DNA of 64,000 bases from Roseovarius aestuariivivens (GTDB lineage Bacteria > Pseudomonadota > Alphaproteobacteria > Rhodobacterales > Rhodobacteraceae), in NCBI RefSeq assembly GCF_004761875.1, contig NZ_SJEY01000003.1:248001-312000 (forward strand), read 5' to 3'. The notes under the pieces were generated by a model, which was not told the DNA's origin, did no database searches, and was given only the letters and a program-made list of their open reading frames with translations. The translations under genes were made by a program, and so were the position numbers. The stretch's first letter is position 1. Every line of letters begins with the position of its first letter. Below, one piece after another: positions 8,645 through 17,133 of this stretch.

Positions 8645-9757
8645 CTATCGGTTCCAGAAGGTTTCGTGAACCACCGCTTCGCGCGGCCCGTCCGGCGTCT
8701 CGGCTTCCAGAACGCATCCCTCGTCCCAATGGGTCATCCGCACCATGCCGATGGCCACGTTGGTGTTGAAATCCGGGCTCCAGGCCGCGGAACTGATCCG
8801 GCCCACAACCTTGCCGCCGGCGCGCAGGGGCCACCACTTGTCACAGCGCGGCACCGCCGGCCCGTCGATGGCTATGGGACGGATCTGCTGGGTCGGTCCC
8901 TCCTTGGCCACACGCAAGAGCGCATCGCGTCCCACACAGCCAATGGCCGATTGCGTATTGCAAAACCGACCCAGCCCGCATTCATGCGGCGTGTTGTCGT
9001 CGGTCATGTCGTTGCCATAGCTCAAAAGCCCGCTCTCGATCCGTTCGATCAGATTGGGACACCCCGCGTGCAGGTCCAGATCCCTGCCCGCCTCCATCAG
9101 CGCGTTCCATAGCGGCATGCCGATATCTTCGCCCTCGACGTAGATCTCAAAGCCGCCCTGCTTGGAATAGCCCGACCGCGCGATCACCATGTCCCGGCCC
9201 TGGAAATCGAAATGCCCAAAACGGAAGAACCGGACGTCGCGCACGCTCTCGCCAAAGACCCGCGCCATCAGGTCCTCAGCCTTTGGCCCCTGCACCGCCA
9301 GAGGCGACACGTCCGGCTCGTCCACCAGCACATCTAGCCGCCAGCCATGCGCCGTGGCCTTGACCCAGTAAAGCAGGTCGCTGTCGGCGATCGAGATCCA
9401 CCAGCGTTCCTCGGACAGCTTCACCGCCACCGGATCGTTGAGCATACCGCCGGTCTCGTCGACGATGGGCACGTAGTAACACTGCCCCGGAGACATGCCG
9501 CGCAGATCGCGCGGGGTGAGCATCTGCATCAGTCGCCCGGCATCCGGCCCCCGCAGTTCCACCTGCCGCTCGCAGGCCACATCCCAGATCTGCACCGCTT
9601 CCTTGAGATGGCGATAGTCTTCCTCGACCGACCGGAACACCGTCGGCAACAGCATATGGTTGTAAACTGTATAGGCCTTGACGCCCGCAGCCTCGACACC
9701 GTCCGAGAACGGCGTGCGGCGCAGGCGGCGCGACGGGGAAAGAAAAGGCAAGGTCAT
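8645..9757 (-). CDS. dmdA: DmdA, dimethylsulfoniopropionate demethylase
   Basis: Tetrahydrofolate-dependent enzyme that removes a methyl group from DMSP to give 3-methylmercaptopropionate, the entry step of the demethylation pathway. The 370 residues have the GcvT/aminomethyltransferase fold. Stretches I recognise from DmdA are SRRLRRTPFSDGVEAAGVK, YTVYNHMLLPTVF, VWDVACERQV in its variant form, YYVPIVD and GGMLNDPVAVKL, and the C-terminal HETFWNR. I placed the start at the ATG at 9757, 5 bp after the DinB-like gene; a longer frame upstream only overlaps that gene. GcvT is the alternative, but the DmdA-specific segments and acuI next door argue against it. Confidence 0.93.
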   Translation of the reverse strand: MTLPFLSPSRRLRRTPFSDGVEAAGVKAYTVYNHMLLPTVFRSVEEDYRHLKEAVQIWDVACERQVELRGPDAGRLMQMLTPRDLRGMSPGQCYYVPIVDETGGMLNDPVAVKLSEERWWISIADSDLLYWVKATAHGWRLDVLVDEPDVSPLAVQGPKAEDLMARVFGESVRDVRFFRFGHFDFQGRDMVIARSGYSKQGGFEIYVEGEDIGMPLWNALMEAGRDLDLHAGCPNLIERIESGLLSYGNDMTDDNTPHECGLGRFCNTQSAIGCVGRDALLRVAKEGPTQQIRPIAIDGPAVPRCDKWWPLRAGGKVVGRISSAAWSPDFNTNVAIGMVRMTHWDEGCVLEAETPDGPREAVVHETFWNR

Positions 9758-9762
9758 GCGCG

Positions 9763-10272
9763 TCACTCCGGCAAGAGGAAGAGATCCGATACCGGCGCCG
9801 TCAGGCCGGCCGCCGTCATCATCGCGTGGATCTGGCCGCGGTGATGGGTCTGGTGGTTGAACATATGCGCGATGCAGGGCCCGAGCGGGCGCGAGACGGT
9901 TCGGCCCAGAACGGACGAGGTGAACGTCACATCTCCGGTCAGATCGAGCGCGCGCAGGCTTTCGGCCCAATGGCTGATCTTGCCGTCCATGTGAAACCGC
10001 TCGGCGCTCCATGCGCCCAGGGTGGGCGTACACGAAGGGCTTTCCTTTATACCGCCCGCGGGCGGCTCGACGGACGGATCGAACCGGCTCATCCAGATGC
10101 GGTCAGCCCAGAGAAGATGGTTGAGCGTGCCAAGAATCGAGCCGAAGAACGCGCCGCGATCCTGCGTCAGCTCGGCGCGCGACATGGCCTCCAGAAGGTC
10201 GAAATACTGCCGGTTCTGCCAGGCGCTATAGCGTGCCATGGTGCGGCAATACTCGGGTGTAATCATCGCCAT
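9763..10272 (-). CDS. DinB/YfiT-family four-helix protein
   Basis: 169 residues with the DinB-like helical-bundle pattern: ARYSAWQNRQYFDLL at the N-terminus, LNHLLWADRIWMSRF in the middle, and FNHQTHHRGQIHAMM near the C-terminus. The spaced histidines form the family's usual metal triad. Members include thiol-dependent transferases and hydrolases, but the substrate here is unknown. The gene is 14 bp behind DUF1326 and 5 bp ahead of dmdA, so it is very probably co-transcribed with the DMSP demethylase. Confidence 0.88.
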   Translation of the reverse strand: MAMITPEYCRTMARYSAWQNRQYFDLLEAMSRAELTQDRGAFFGSILGTLNHLLWADRIWMSRFDPSVEPPAGGIKESPSCTPTLGAWSAERFHMDGKISHWAESLRALDLTGDVTFTSSVLGRTVSRPLGPCIAHMFNHQTHHRGQIHAMMTAAGLTAPVSDLFLLPE

Positions 10273-10286
10273 CGCCCCGCCCTGAC

Positions 10287-10991
10287 TTACTTGGGGCCTT
10301 TCCAGTCGATCGGGCAGATCTCGGCGGACTTGCCTCCAAAATCCCAGACACGTCCGAAATCGCGTACCTTGGATTTCAACCCGCGCGCGGCGATAATGTC
10401 GGGCCCCATCCAGTATTTGGAATTGGAGATCATGACGGGATGATCGGGGCTGGCACCGTCGATCATCTCAATCTCGCCCTGGATCTTGCGGCCGATGTAA
10501 AGCCCGCGCTTTTTGCCCTCGCGCACGATCTCCACCTTCTCGCGCTCGGCGCCGACGATGTCGCTCACCAGCATGGTGAAAAGCCCTGTCGTGCCGCCCG
10601 CCTGTCCCGAAAAGATCTGCAGGATGCCGTTGTACGCCTTGCCGCTGGCGCGTTCGTCCACATAGGCCGCCACCTTCCAGCCGCCTTCGGCCATGCGCCC
10701 CGGGATATCCACCATCAAGCCCACGTTCAGCCCCGACAGGTCTTCGCCCTCGAAATGCCCCTCGTCGATCGCGATCGCCATCCAGGCGTGGCAATGCCCT
10801 TCGGTCGGGGGATGCTGCCCCAGGCTCACGACGCACGGGCAGAACACCTCGCACGAACAGTTGAGGAAAAGCTCGCCCTTGATGGCCCACTCCGTGGGCG
10901 TCATCTTGCGCCGCTTGGGGTTTTCCATGCGGTTATCGATGCGCTGCGAAACCGGAAGCCGGTCGGCATCGGGACGCCTCTTGATGGCCAT
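10287..10991 (-). CDS. DUF1326 domain protein
   Basis: 234 residues of a conserved family without a proven function. The hallmark is a cysteine cluster, LNCSCEVFCPC (Cys45, 47, 51 and 53), next to a His-containing GHCHAW, which suggests metal or thiol chemistry. There is no signal peptide. The start at 10991 has GGGAGG 8 bp upstream; the first 30 residues are basic and may be an extension, with ATGs at residues 22 and 30 as alternatives. It lies 4 bp after the DUF2182 gene; the two families are often neighbours. Confidence 0.88.
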   Translation of the reverse strand: MAIKRRPDADRLPVSQRIDNRMENPKRRKMTPTEWAIKGELFLNCSCEVFCPCVVSLGQHPPTEGHCHAWMAIAIDEGHFEGEDLSGLNVGLMVDIPGRMAEGGWKVAAYVDERASGKAYNGILQIFSGQAGGTTGLFTMLVSDIVGAEREKVEIVREGKKRGLYIGRKIQGEIEMIDGASPDHPVMISNSKYWMGPDIIAARGLKSKVRDFGRVWDFGGKSAEICPIDWKGPK

Positions 10992-10995
10992 GTCG

Positions 10996-11814
10996 TTATC
11001 CTCCCGTGAAAAGCGGCGCGGCGATCACCGCCAGCCCGCCTGCGATTAGTAGAATGCCAGTCGGCCGGATGACCCGGTGCCCGATCTGCGGCAGCTTTTC
11101 GAGCACCATGAACAAAGTAGCGAGCCCCATCCACAAGAGACTCATCACCCCACCGACGAAACCAAGCGCCATGAAGCCCCAGCAACACGCCGTGCAGAAT
11201 ACCCCCAGACCGAGCCCCATCCGAAGCCCACCCGCGAACCCCGCTCGCCAGTGGCCAAGGAAATAGGTCATGGGCGCGTGGCAGACGCCGTGGCACACCT
11301 CCTTGGCGCGAGTGAACTGGAACGCGCCGACCGCGATCAAAAGACCACCCGCCAGGACAGGCGATTTGGTGATGCCCAGCATGTCGATCACACCACTGAA
11401 CAGCAGACCCAACTGCACCGCGGCAATGGCGGCAGCGAACCCGACCCAGATTAGCGCGTAGCCAAGAAGCAGGCCAAGCCAGCCGGCGCGTGTGCCATCG
11501 GCCGCGCGGATCAGATCCTCGTAAACCTGCAGGGTCGGCACCATCGTCGGCAGCATCATCGCCGCCATCATCACCGCCCACATGGCGAAAACCGGGCCGA
11601 AGCTGGCCATCGGCATATACATATCCATGCGCGGATCCATGGCGCGCATCGCCTCGGCCATCTCCGCCACCGGGCGCCCGACAAGATCGAGCCCCATGCC
11701 CGTCGCCATCAGGTAAAGCCAGGCCCAGGCTACAAGAATTCCCGCAAAAAACGCGAGCCATGCGATGTTGCGCAAAAGCACGGGCGGCGAGAACATGCAG
11801 AAAACCCTTTTCAT
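10996..11814 (-). CDS. DUF2182 predicted metal-binding membrane protein
   Basis: 272 residues with about six to seven membrane spans. Met- and Cys/His-bearing motifs lie in or near them: MRAMDPRMDMYMPM, MMAAMMLPTM, HGVCHAPM and CTACCWG. The family is described as predicted metal-binding. It is the first gene of a leftward run that ends with dmdA, acuI and a GNAT gene, and it faces the GntR-type gene across 57 bp with operator-like sites. A role in metal delivery or membrane support of the neighbouring DUF1326 protein is inference. Confidence 0.88.
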   Translation of the reverse strand: MKRVFCMFSPPVLLRNIAWLAFFAGILVAWAWLYLMATGMGLDLVGRPVAEMAEAMRAMDPRMDMYMPMASFGPVFAMWAVMMAAMMLPTMVPTLQVYEDLIRAADGTRAGWLGLLLGYALIWVGFAAAIAAVQLGLLFSGVIDMLGITKSPVLAGGLLIAVGAFQFTRAKEVCHGVCHAPMTYFLGHWRAGFAGGLRMGLGLGVFCTACCWGFMALGFVGGVMSLLWMGLATLFMVLEKLPQIGHRVIRPTGILLIAGGLAVIAAPLFTGG

Positions 11815-11837
11815 CGAGTCGGGACCCGCTTAATAAA

Positions 11838-11862
11838 TGTCAGACAATTAAAAGTCTGACAA
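11838..11862. promoter_or_regulatory. Two GT-N3-AC operator-like sites between the DUF2182 operon and the GntR-type gene
   Basis: TGTCAGACA at 11838-11846 and AGTCTGACAA at 11853-11862 each contain the GT-N3-AC core typical of FadR/GntR-subfamily operators. Together they form a perfect 8-bp inverted repeat (TGTCAGAC/GTCTGACA) with an 8-bp A/T centre. The pair sits 10 bp before the regulator ATG and 24 bp before the DUF2182 start, well placed for autoregulation and control of the dmdA run. Confidence 0.65.
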
Positions 11863-11871
11863 ATAGAAATT

Positions 11872-12609
11872 ATGACCCCCTCCGACCGCAAACCCGATCT
11901 TTCCGCGCAGATCGCGCAGGCGATCCGCGATGCCATCGTCGAAGGTCGGATGATCGTGGACGAACGTCTGCCGTCGGAGGCCGAGCTTGCCGATCAGTTC
12001 GGCGTGTCGCGTTCCACCGTCCGGGAGGCGCTCAAGCGGCTCGCGGCGCAATCGCTGATCCGCACGCAGCGCGGCGCCTTTGGCGGGGCATTCGTCAACC
12101 GGCTCTCCTATCAGGAGGCCTACGGCCAGCACATCACCACCTCGACCTTACTTCTGTCGATGAACGACGTGCGTTTCGAAACCGCCTGCGAGGCGCGCTA
12201 TGCCATGGAACGGGCCTGCGCGCCCCTTGCCGCCGAGCGCCGCACACCGCGCCATCTCTCGATGATGCGCACCGAGATCGAGCGCCAGGCGACCGCATCG
12301 CTGTCGGACGAGGATTTCTGCGCCTCGGATGTGGCGCTGCACCGCGCGCTGGTCGATGCGGCGGGCAACCCGGTTTTGAGCTATCAGCTCGCCGGCGCGG
12401 TCGAGGCGATGCAACCGCTGATGAACATGATTACTTTCACCGCACGCTCGCGTGAGGAAATCGTCGCGCTGCACAAGAAGCTGGTCGATGCGCTCGATAC
12501 CCGGGACGCCGCGGCGGCGGACACCGCCCTGCACAGCCTCGAAAGCTATACCCTGACACTTGGCCGCGACGTACTCGCCGCTCGCGCACGTCGCTCAGCA
12601 ACCGCCTGA
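11872..12609 (+). CDS. GntR/FadR-family regulator with FCD domain, candidate regulator of the dmdA operon
   Basis: 245 residues. A winged-helix GntR domain occupies about 8-76 (LPSEAELADQFGVSRSTVREAL is the recognition region), and an FCD ligand-binding domain occupies about 90-235 with the D...H pattern (DVALHRALVDAAGNP). There is no clear Shine-Dalgarno sequence, and the ATG is only 10 bp from the operator-like pair, so the mRNA may be nearly leaderless. It is divergent from the DUF2182-DUF1326-DinB-dmdA-acuI run. GntR-type control of dmdA-acuI is reported in a model Roseobacter, as I recall, which fits this layout. Confidence 0.9.
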   Translation: MTPSDRKPDLSAQIAQAIRDAIVEGRMIVDERLPSEAELADQFGVSRSTVREALKRLAAQSLIRTQRGAFGGAFVNRLSYQEAYGQHITTSTLLLSMNDVRFETACEARYAMERACAPLAAERRTPRHLSMMRTEIERQATASLSDEDFCASDVALHRALVDAAGNPVLSYQLAGAVEAMQPLMNMITFTARSREEIVALHKKLVDALDTRDAAAADTALHSLESYTLTLGRDVLAARARRSATA

Positions 12610-12621
12610 GCGGCGCGACCC

Positions 12622-12813
12622 TCAGTCCAGCCGCCGCGCCTCGTCGATCAACATCACCGGGATGCCCGAGCGTATCGGGAAGGCCAATCCGGCATTGCGA
12701 CTGACCAGCTCCTGTTTCTCGGCGTCGTAGTCCAGCCGCGCATGAGTCTGGGGACAGATCAGCGCCTCCAGCATGTGCCGGTCGAAACTCTGCCCTGACT
12801 CAGTGTCGCTCAT
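12622..12813 (-). CDS. Trm112/YcaR-like small protein
   Basis: 63 residues with the Trm112-type pattern: [15 protein letters not shown] near the N-terminus and [13 protein letters not shown] at the C-terminus. Of the usual zinc-binding cysteines only the first remains in this copy. Members act as partners or chaperones of methyltransferases; the bacterial role is unclear. Its start overlaps the stop of the Lon-N-like gene by 4 bp, so the two are translationally coupled. Confidence 0.88.
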   Translation of the reverse strand: MSDTESGQSFDRHMLEALICPQTHARLDYDAEKQELVSRNAGLAFPIRSGIPVMLIDEARRLD

Positions 12814-13454
12814 TGCATCAGATCCTTGTCGTCACCGCCCCGCAGATCGTACTCGATCAGCGTGACAAGGGTTTCGCGCCGGGTCGACAGACACGGCGCT
12901 TCCAGCAGGGCCTGTTTATCCTCGGGCTCGAATCCCAGCAACATCGACAGTGAATTGATCAGCAGTTCGTCATCGGCTTCCGTGAGCGACTCCCAGTCGG
13001 TGCGCAGATCGCGTGCGTCGAAATACCGTTCGAGAAGCGTCATGAAACGCGCCCGGTCAAACCCGCGATCCTCGTCTGTCGGGCCCAGATCACGCTCGAA
13101 CCCGTCCCACGACACTTTCGCGCGTCGGTAGGGCGTGAACCCCTCGACTTCCGACACGAACCGGAACCGGGATACACCCGCCAGCGTAATCATGTACCGC
13201 CCGTCTTCGGTTTCCGAAAACTGCGTCACCCGCCCGGCGCAGCCGATCGCGTGCAGCGTCCCGTCGCTGCGATCTTTGCCTGGATTGGGCTGGATCATGC
13301 CGATCAGGCGGTGAGTGGTTTTGAGCGCATCCTCGAGCATCGCCAGATAGCGCGGCTCGAACAGATGCAGCGGCAGCCGCGAGCGCGGCAAGAGCAGCGC
13401 GCCCGGCAGCGGAAATATCGGAATGGTTTCCGGAAGATCACCCTGATTGAACAT
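12810..13454 (-). CDS. Lon substrate-binding-domain (LON-N/YbiW-type) protein
   Basis: 214 residues that align with the N-terminal substrate-recognition domain of Lon protease: [29 protein letters not shown], read in two parts, at about residues 11-39. The ATPase and protease domains are absent, as in the stand-alone LON-N family. It lies between a CnoX-like thioredoxin gene (26 bp upstream) and the Trm112-like gene, a cluster that suggests protein quality control. Confidence 0.9.
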   Translation of the reverse strand: MFNQGDLPETIPIFPLPGALLLPRSRLPLHLFEPRYLAMLEDALKTTHRLIGMIQPNPGKDRSDGTLHAIGCAGRVTQFSETEDGRYMITLAGVSRFRFVSEVEGFTPYRRAKVSWDGFERDLGPTDEDRGFDRARFMTLLERYFDARDLRTDWESLTEADDELLINSLSMLLGFEPEDKQALLEAPCLSTRRETLVTLIEYDLRGGDDKDLMQ

Positions 13455-13480
13455 GAGGGTGATCTAGCCCTCACCGCCGC

Positions 13481-14401
13481 TCAGGCAAATATCATCGAGC
13501 TTAATTTCCGCCGTCCGTTCAACACCACCGGATCGTTCGGCTTGAGCGCCTCAAAGACGGTGAAAAGCTGTGTCTTCGCAGCGCCGTCATTCCACTCGCG
13601 ATCGCGGCGGAAAAGCTCCAGAAGCTGGTCCACCGCCTCGCCCGCCTGACCCGAGGCGTAAAGCGCCTGCGCGAGGTCGAACCGCGCCTGGTGGTCGTTC
13701 TCATCCGCCTCGACCTTGGCGCGCAACTCCGACACGGGGCCCGCCTCAGCAGCCTGCCGCGCAAGGTCAAGCTTGGCGTGACACGCCTCCAGTTCCGGGG
13801 TCTTCGCGATCTCGGCCGGCGCCCCGTTCAGGATAGCCTCGGCCTGGTCCAGATCATCCATGGCGATATGCGCCGACACCAGCCCGGCATAAGCGGCGGC
13901 GTTCTTCTCATCTTCCTGAAGGATCGCCGCAAAGGTCTGCGCGGCGTCGGTTGCCGCGCCCTGCTCCAGCATCTCCTGCGCGGCGGCCACGGCTTCGGCA
14001 AGCCCATCTTCCTCGTCGCCCGGCGCACCGCCGGCGGCTTGCACCACCCGGTCCACGAAACCGTCGATCTCGGACGGCGGGATCGCGCCCTGAAACCCGT
14101 CGACGGGCTGGCCCTGCCAGAAGGCATAGACCGTCGGGATCGACTGAACCCGAAGCTGCTGCGCGATCATCTGGTTCTCGTCCACGTTCACCTTGGCCAT
14201 TTTGACCGCACCCTTGGCCTTGGTGACAGCGGCCTCAAGCGCGGGACCAAGCGTCTTGCACGGGCCGCACCAAGGCGCCCAGAAATCGACGATCACGGGT
14301 ACGGTTTGAGAGGCCTCGATGACCTCCGCCATGAAATCGGCCTCAGAAACGTCCTTGATCAGGTCGCCCTGAGGCGTGGTCTGTCCGCCGAGTTCGATCA
14401 T
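13481..14401 (-). CDS. CnoX-like thioredoxin with TPR domain
   Basis: 306 residues. The N-terminal thioredoxin domain (about 1-115) has an intact WCGPC redox motif at 44-48. The rest is a helical TPR-like region of Ala/Asp/Glu-rich repeats, the architecture of YbbN/CnoX, a holdase that hands oxidised clients to GroEL or DnaK. In E. coli CnoX the motif is degraded, while here both cysteines are kept, so redox activity is expected. The start at 14401 has GGAG upstream. Confidence 0.9.
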   Translation of the reverse strand: MIELGGQTTPQGDLIKDVSEADFMAEVIEASQTVPVIVDFWAPWCGPCKTLGPALEAAVTKAKGAVKMAKVNVDENQMIAQQLRVQSIPTVYAFWQGQPVDGFQGAIPPSEIDGFVDRVVQAAGGAPGDEEDGLAEAVAAAQEMLEQGAATDAAQTFAAILQEDEKNAAAYAGLVSAHIAMDDLDQAEAILNGAPAEIAKTPELEACHAKLDLARQAAEAGPVSELRAKVEADENDHQARFDLAQALYASGQAGEAVDQLLELFRRDREWNDGAAKTQLFTVFEALKPNDPVVLNGRRKLSSMIFA

Positions 14402-14710
14402 GCTGCGGTCTCCGCTTGGCTATGTATACAAAGTTGCGGTCTACATGGCGCAGCCGATGCCACGTTGCAAGGGGTCAGCCGCCGGATGTGCCCGGCGCCC
14501 AGCGGCGTGTACCACGGAATTTTCTGGATAAGACGGCGAAGAGTGGGTATCGGCTTTGCGCAAAAGCACATCAATTGCCGAAAAGTGCCCCGTTTACCCG
14601 GAGACACCTACGCCCGCAGGTCCTGTCCGTCATCGCTTTGCATCTGCCGTTGCAAGCGGATCAACGCGTTGAAGCGTCCGATCCGCTTCCCAGGCAGGAA
14701 AACGTCCCGG
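14402..14710. other. Gene-free 309-bp gap
   Basis: No frame here has a credible start, codon pattern or family motif, and I see no tRNA or strong terminator. It should contain the promoter for the thioredoxin gene and the 3' end of the exonuclease III transcript. Confidence 0.5.
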
Positions 14711-15499
14711 CTATAGATCGAAAGTCGCAAAAACCGGCGCGTGATCCGAAGGCTTCTCCCAGCCCCTTGCCTCTCGCAGGATACGACTGGAATGCGCGGC
14801 CGTGGCAATATCCGGACTGGCCCAGACATGATCGAGCCGGCGGCCCTTGTCGGCGGCGTCCCAATCCTTCGCCCGGTAGGACCACCAGCTGTAAAGCTGA
14901 CCCTCTGGAATATCGGCGCGCGTCACGTCGCGCCAGCCGCCCGCCTCCATCACCTGCCCCAGATGCTCCACCTCGATGGGCGTGTGGCTCACCACCTTCA
15001 ACAACTGCTTGTGGCTCCACACGTCATCCTCGCGCGGCGCAATATTCAGATCTCCGACGAGAACCGCCTTTTGGGGGCCGTTATCCCGAAACCAGTCGCG
15101 CATTTCCGTCAGGTAATCGAGCTTTTGCCCGAATTTCTCATTCTGCGCCCGGTCCGGCACGTCGCCGCCCGCAGGCACGTAAAAGTTGTGGATCACGACG
15201 CCGTTCTCAAGACGCCCCGCGACATGCCGCGCATGCCCAAGAGACGCGAAATCCATGTCGCCGGCATCCTCGATGGGCTGCTTGGACAGGATCGCCACGC
15301 CGTTATACCCCTTCTGCCCCCGCGCGATCATGTGGCCGTAGCCCAGTTCGGCAAAGCGTTCGCGCGGGATCTTCTCGACCGGGCTCTTGCATTCCTGCAG
15401 GCACAGGATGTCCGGACCCTCCTCCTCCAGCAGCTTGGCAACGAGCGCCTCGCGCAAACGCACGGAGTTGATGTTCCAGGTGGCCAGGGTGAAGGGCAT
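14711..15499 (-). CDS. xth: Exodeoxyribonuclease III (XthA-type AP endonuclease)
   Basis: 262 residues of the exonuclease III/APE1 family, which cut DNA at abasic sites and trim 3' ends in base-excision repair. The landmarks are ATWNINSVRLR (Asn ligand), LCLQECK (catalytic Glu), VLVGDLNIAP (Asp/Asn pair) and the C-terminal SDHAPV (catalytic His). All key residues are present and the length is standard. It stands alone on its strand, with a secreted-protein gene divergent from it. Confidence 0.95.
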   Translation of the reverse strand: MPFTLATWNINSVRLREALVAKLLEEEGPDILCLQECKSPVEKIPRERFAELGYGHMIARGQKGYNGVAILSKQPIEDAGDMDFASLGHARHVAGRLENGVVIHNFYVPAGGDVPDRAQNEKFGQKLDYLTEMRDWFRDNGPQKAVLVGDLNIAPREDDVWSHKQLLKVVSHTPIEVEHLGQVMEAGGWRDVTRADIPEGQLYSWWSYRAKDWDAADKGRRLDHVWASPDIATAAHSSRILREARGWEKPSDHAPVFATFDL

Positions 15500-15635
15500 G
15501 TGTCTCGGTCCTCGAAGCTTGGTCGCGGCACCCTAGGAAGGGCGGCGGGAAAGGTCCAGCACCGGAACGTCGGGAACCCCCGGACATGCGTGGCGTTGGC
15601 ACGACACCAAGAACCAAACAACCTCCGGAGGAATC

Positions 15636-16160
15636 ATGATCCGTCTGACCGCACCTGTCGCAGCCCTGTGTCTCGCGACCCTGCCCGCCCTCGCGCAAGA
15701 GCCCAGCGGCACGATCACCGCCACCGTGGGCACCGAAGAACGCTCTTGGCAGGTCGTCGCGCCGGAGGACACAGGCGGCAGCCGCTGGTCGCAAGATGAT
15801 GTCGGGATCAGCGTCACGCTCGTGGGCCGTGAAGGCCCCGAGACGCTCGATGCCGCGCCGAACCTCACGCTGACCTTCACCGCCTCGGGCCAGGAAACTC
15901 AGCCCGACGCAAGCAACCTCGCCGTCACGCTTTTGCAGATGCCGGCGAGCAATACACTAAGCGGCACGCCCGAGAATACCGACATCACCCTGACCGCTTT
16001 CAGCATCGAGGACGACACTCTGGCCGTTTCGGGCAACTTCACCGCAATCCTCGCCCCGGGCGCGCCCGAGGGGCTTGTGACTGCGAACACCGAGGGCGCA
16101 CAGACGATCACCGGCGATTTTCAGGCCACGCTGCAGCGCGCCGATCCCGCCGACGAATAA
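15636..16160 (+). CDS. Secreted hypothetical protein
   Basis: 174 residues with a clear Sec signal peptide (cleavage after ALA near residue 20). The mature part is acidic, rich in Thr and short beta-like segments, and lacks cysteine, so it is probably a periplasmic all-beta protein. I do not recognise the family. A strong Shine-Dalgarno (CCGGAGGAATC) precedes the ATG. The gene ends directly at a hairpin whose T-tract serves the opposite strand. Confidence 0.7.
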   Translation: MIRLTAPVAALCLATLPALAQEPSGTITATVGTEERSWQVVAPEDTGGSRWSQDDVGISVTLVGREGPETLDAAPNLTLTFTASGQETQPDASNLAVTLLQMPASNTLSGTPENTDITLTAFSIEDDTLAVSGNFTAILAPGAPEGLVTANTEGAQTITGDFQATLQRADPADE

Positions 16161-16187
16161 AAAAGGCCCCGGCGCAATGCCGGGGCC
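16159..16187 (-). terminator. Intrinsic terminator for the response-regulator gene
   Basis: GGCCCCGGC at 16165-16173 pairs perfectly with GCCGGGGCC at 16179-16187 around a 5-nt loop. On the minus strand it is followed by six T residues (16164-16159), which is the terminator orientation for the response-regulator gene ending at 16278. The same hairpin could also slow plus-strand transcripts. Confidence 0.8.
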
Positions 16188-16277
16188 AGTCCAACAGGGA
16201 GGTACTTGTACGTACGCTCTGACATGATGCGGGTTCAAAACGACCCGGACAAGTCAGGAAAACCTGCCTTCGGGGTC

Positions 16278-16964
16278 CTAGGCCAGAAGCCGATAGCCCC
16301 CCGATTCCGTCACCAGAAGCCGGGCGTTCGACGGATCCGGCTCGATCTTCTGGCGCAGTCGGTAGATATGCGTTTCCAGCGTGTGCGTGGTGACACCGGC
16401 ATTATAACCCCAGACCTCATGCAACAGCACATCGCGCGCCACCACGCCCTCGGGCGAGCGGTAAAGAAACTTCAGGATATTGGTTTCCTTTTCCGTCAGG
16501 CGGATCTTGCGCTCATCCTCGGTGAGAAGCATTTTCATCGCCGGCTTGAACGTGTAGGGCCCAAGCTGGAAGATCGCGTCCTCGGACTGTTCATGCTGAC
16601 GCAGCTGCGCGCGGATCCGGGCCAGAAGCACGGGAAACTTGAAGGGCTTGGTGACGTAGTCGTTGGCGCCCGCATCGAGGCCCAGAATGGTATCGGCATC
16701 CCCGTCATGGCCGGTAAGCATCATGATCGGCGCTTTCACGCCCTGCTTGCGCATCAGCCGGCACAGCTCGCGCCCATCGGTGTCGGGAAGGCCCACGTCG
16801 AGAATGACAAGGTCATAGATGCCGTCCTTGGCGCGCGCCATGGCGTCCGCGCCATTGCCCGCCTCGAACACGTCGAAATCCTCGGTCATGACAAGCTGTT
16901 CGCTCAGCGCCTCACGCAGGTCCTCATCATCGTCAACCAGCAAAATCTTCTTGAGCTGTCCCAT
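16278..16964 (-). CDS. OmpR/PhoB-type response regulator
   Basis: 228 residues. The receiver domain has the acidic DDD at 11-13, phosphoacceptor Asp56 in LVILDVGLPDTDG, Thr84 and Lys106 (YVTKPFKF). A C-terminal winged helix follows, with ETHIYRLRQKIEPDP. I chose the ATG at 16964, which has GGGAGC upstream and starts right before KKILLVDDD; the longer frame to 17078 adds an unrelated leader. It may be the CenR-type regulator conserved in alphaproteobacteria, but no kinase gene is adjacent, so the symbol is left open. Confidence 0.88.
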   Translation of the reverse strand: MGQLKKILLVDDDEDLREALSEQLVMTEDFDVFEAGNGADAMARAKDGIYDLVILDVGLPDTDGRELCRLMRKQGVKAPIMMLTGHDGDADTILGLDAGANDYVTKPFKFPVLLARIRAQLRQHEQSEDAIFQLGPYTFKPAMKMLLTEDERKIRLTEKETNILKFLYRSPEGVVARDVLLHEVWGYNAGVTTHTLETHIYRLRQKIEPDPSNARLLVTESGGYRLLA

Positions 16965-17133
16965 CGCGGTGCTCCCTTGTACCGTTTCTGTGAAAGACAT
17001 GTGACCAAGACCGCGCGCGGACAAGATCTGTGACACGCCTCTCACGGGCACGTGTTGGAGGCGCGGCAATTGTTTCATTCGGTTTCAAAACCCTGTAACG
17101 CTCAAGGCCTGACTGCGACGAGGATCCCCGGCG

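Noticed and set aside
14402-14710. Possible tRNA or small gene in the 309-bp gap before the thioredoxin gene
   Set aside because: No TpsiC-like GGTTCGAATCC, no cloverleaf symmetry and no coding signal.
16159-16187. Hairpin as terminator for the plus-strand secreted protein gene
   Set aside because: The T-tract is on the minus strand, so the main role is to end the response-regulator transcript.
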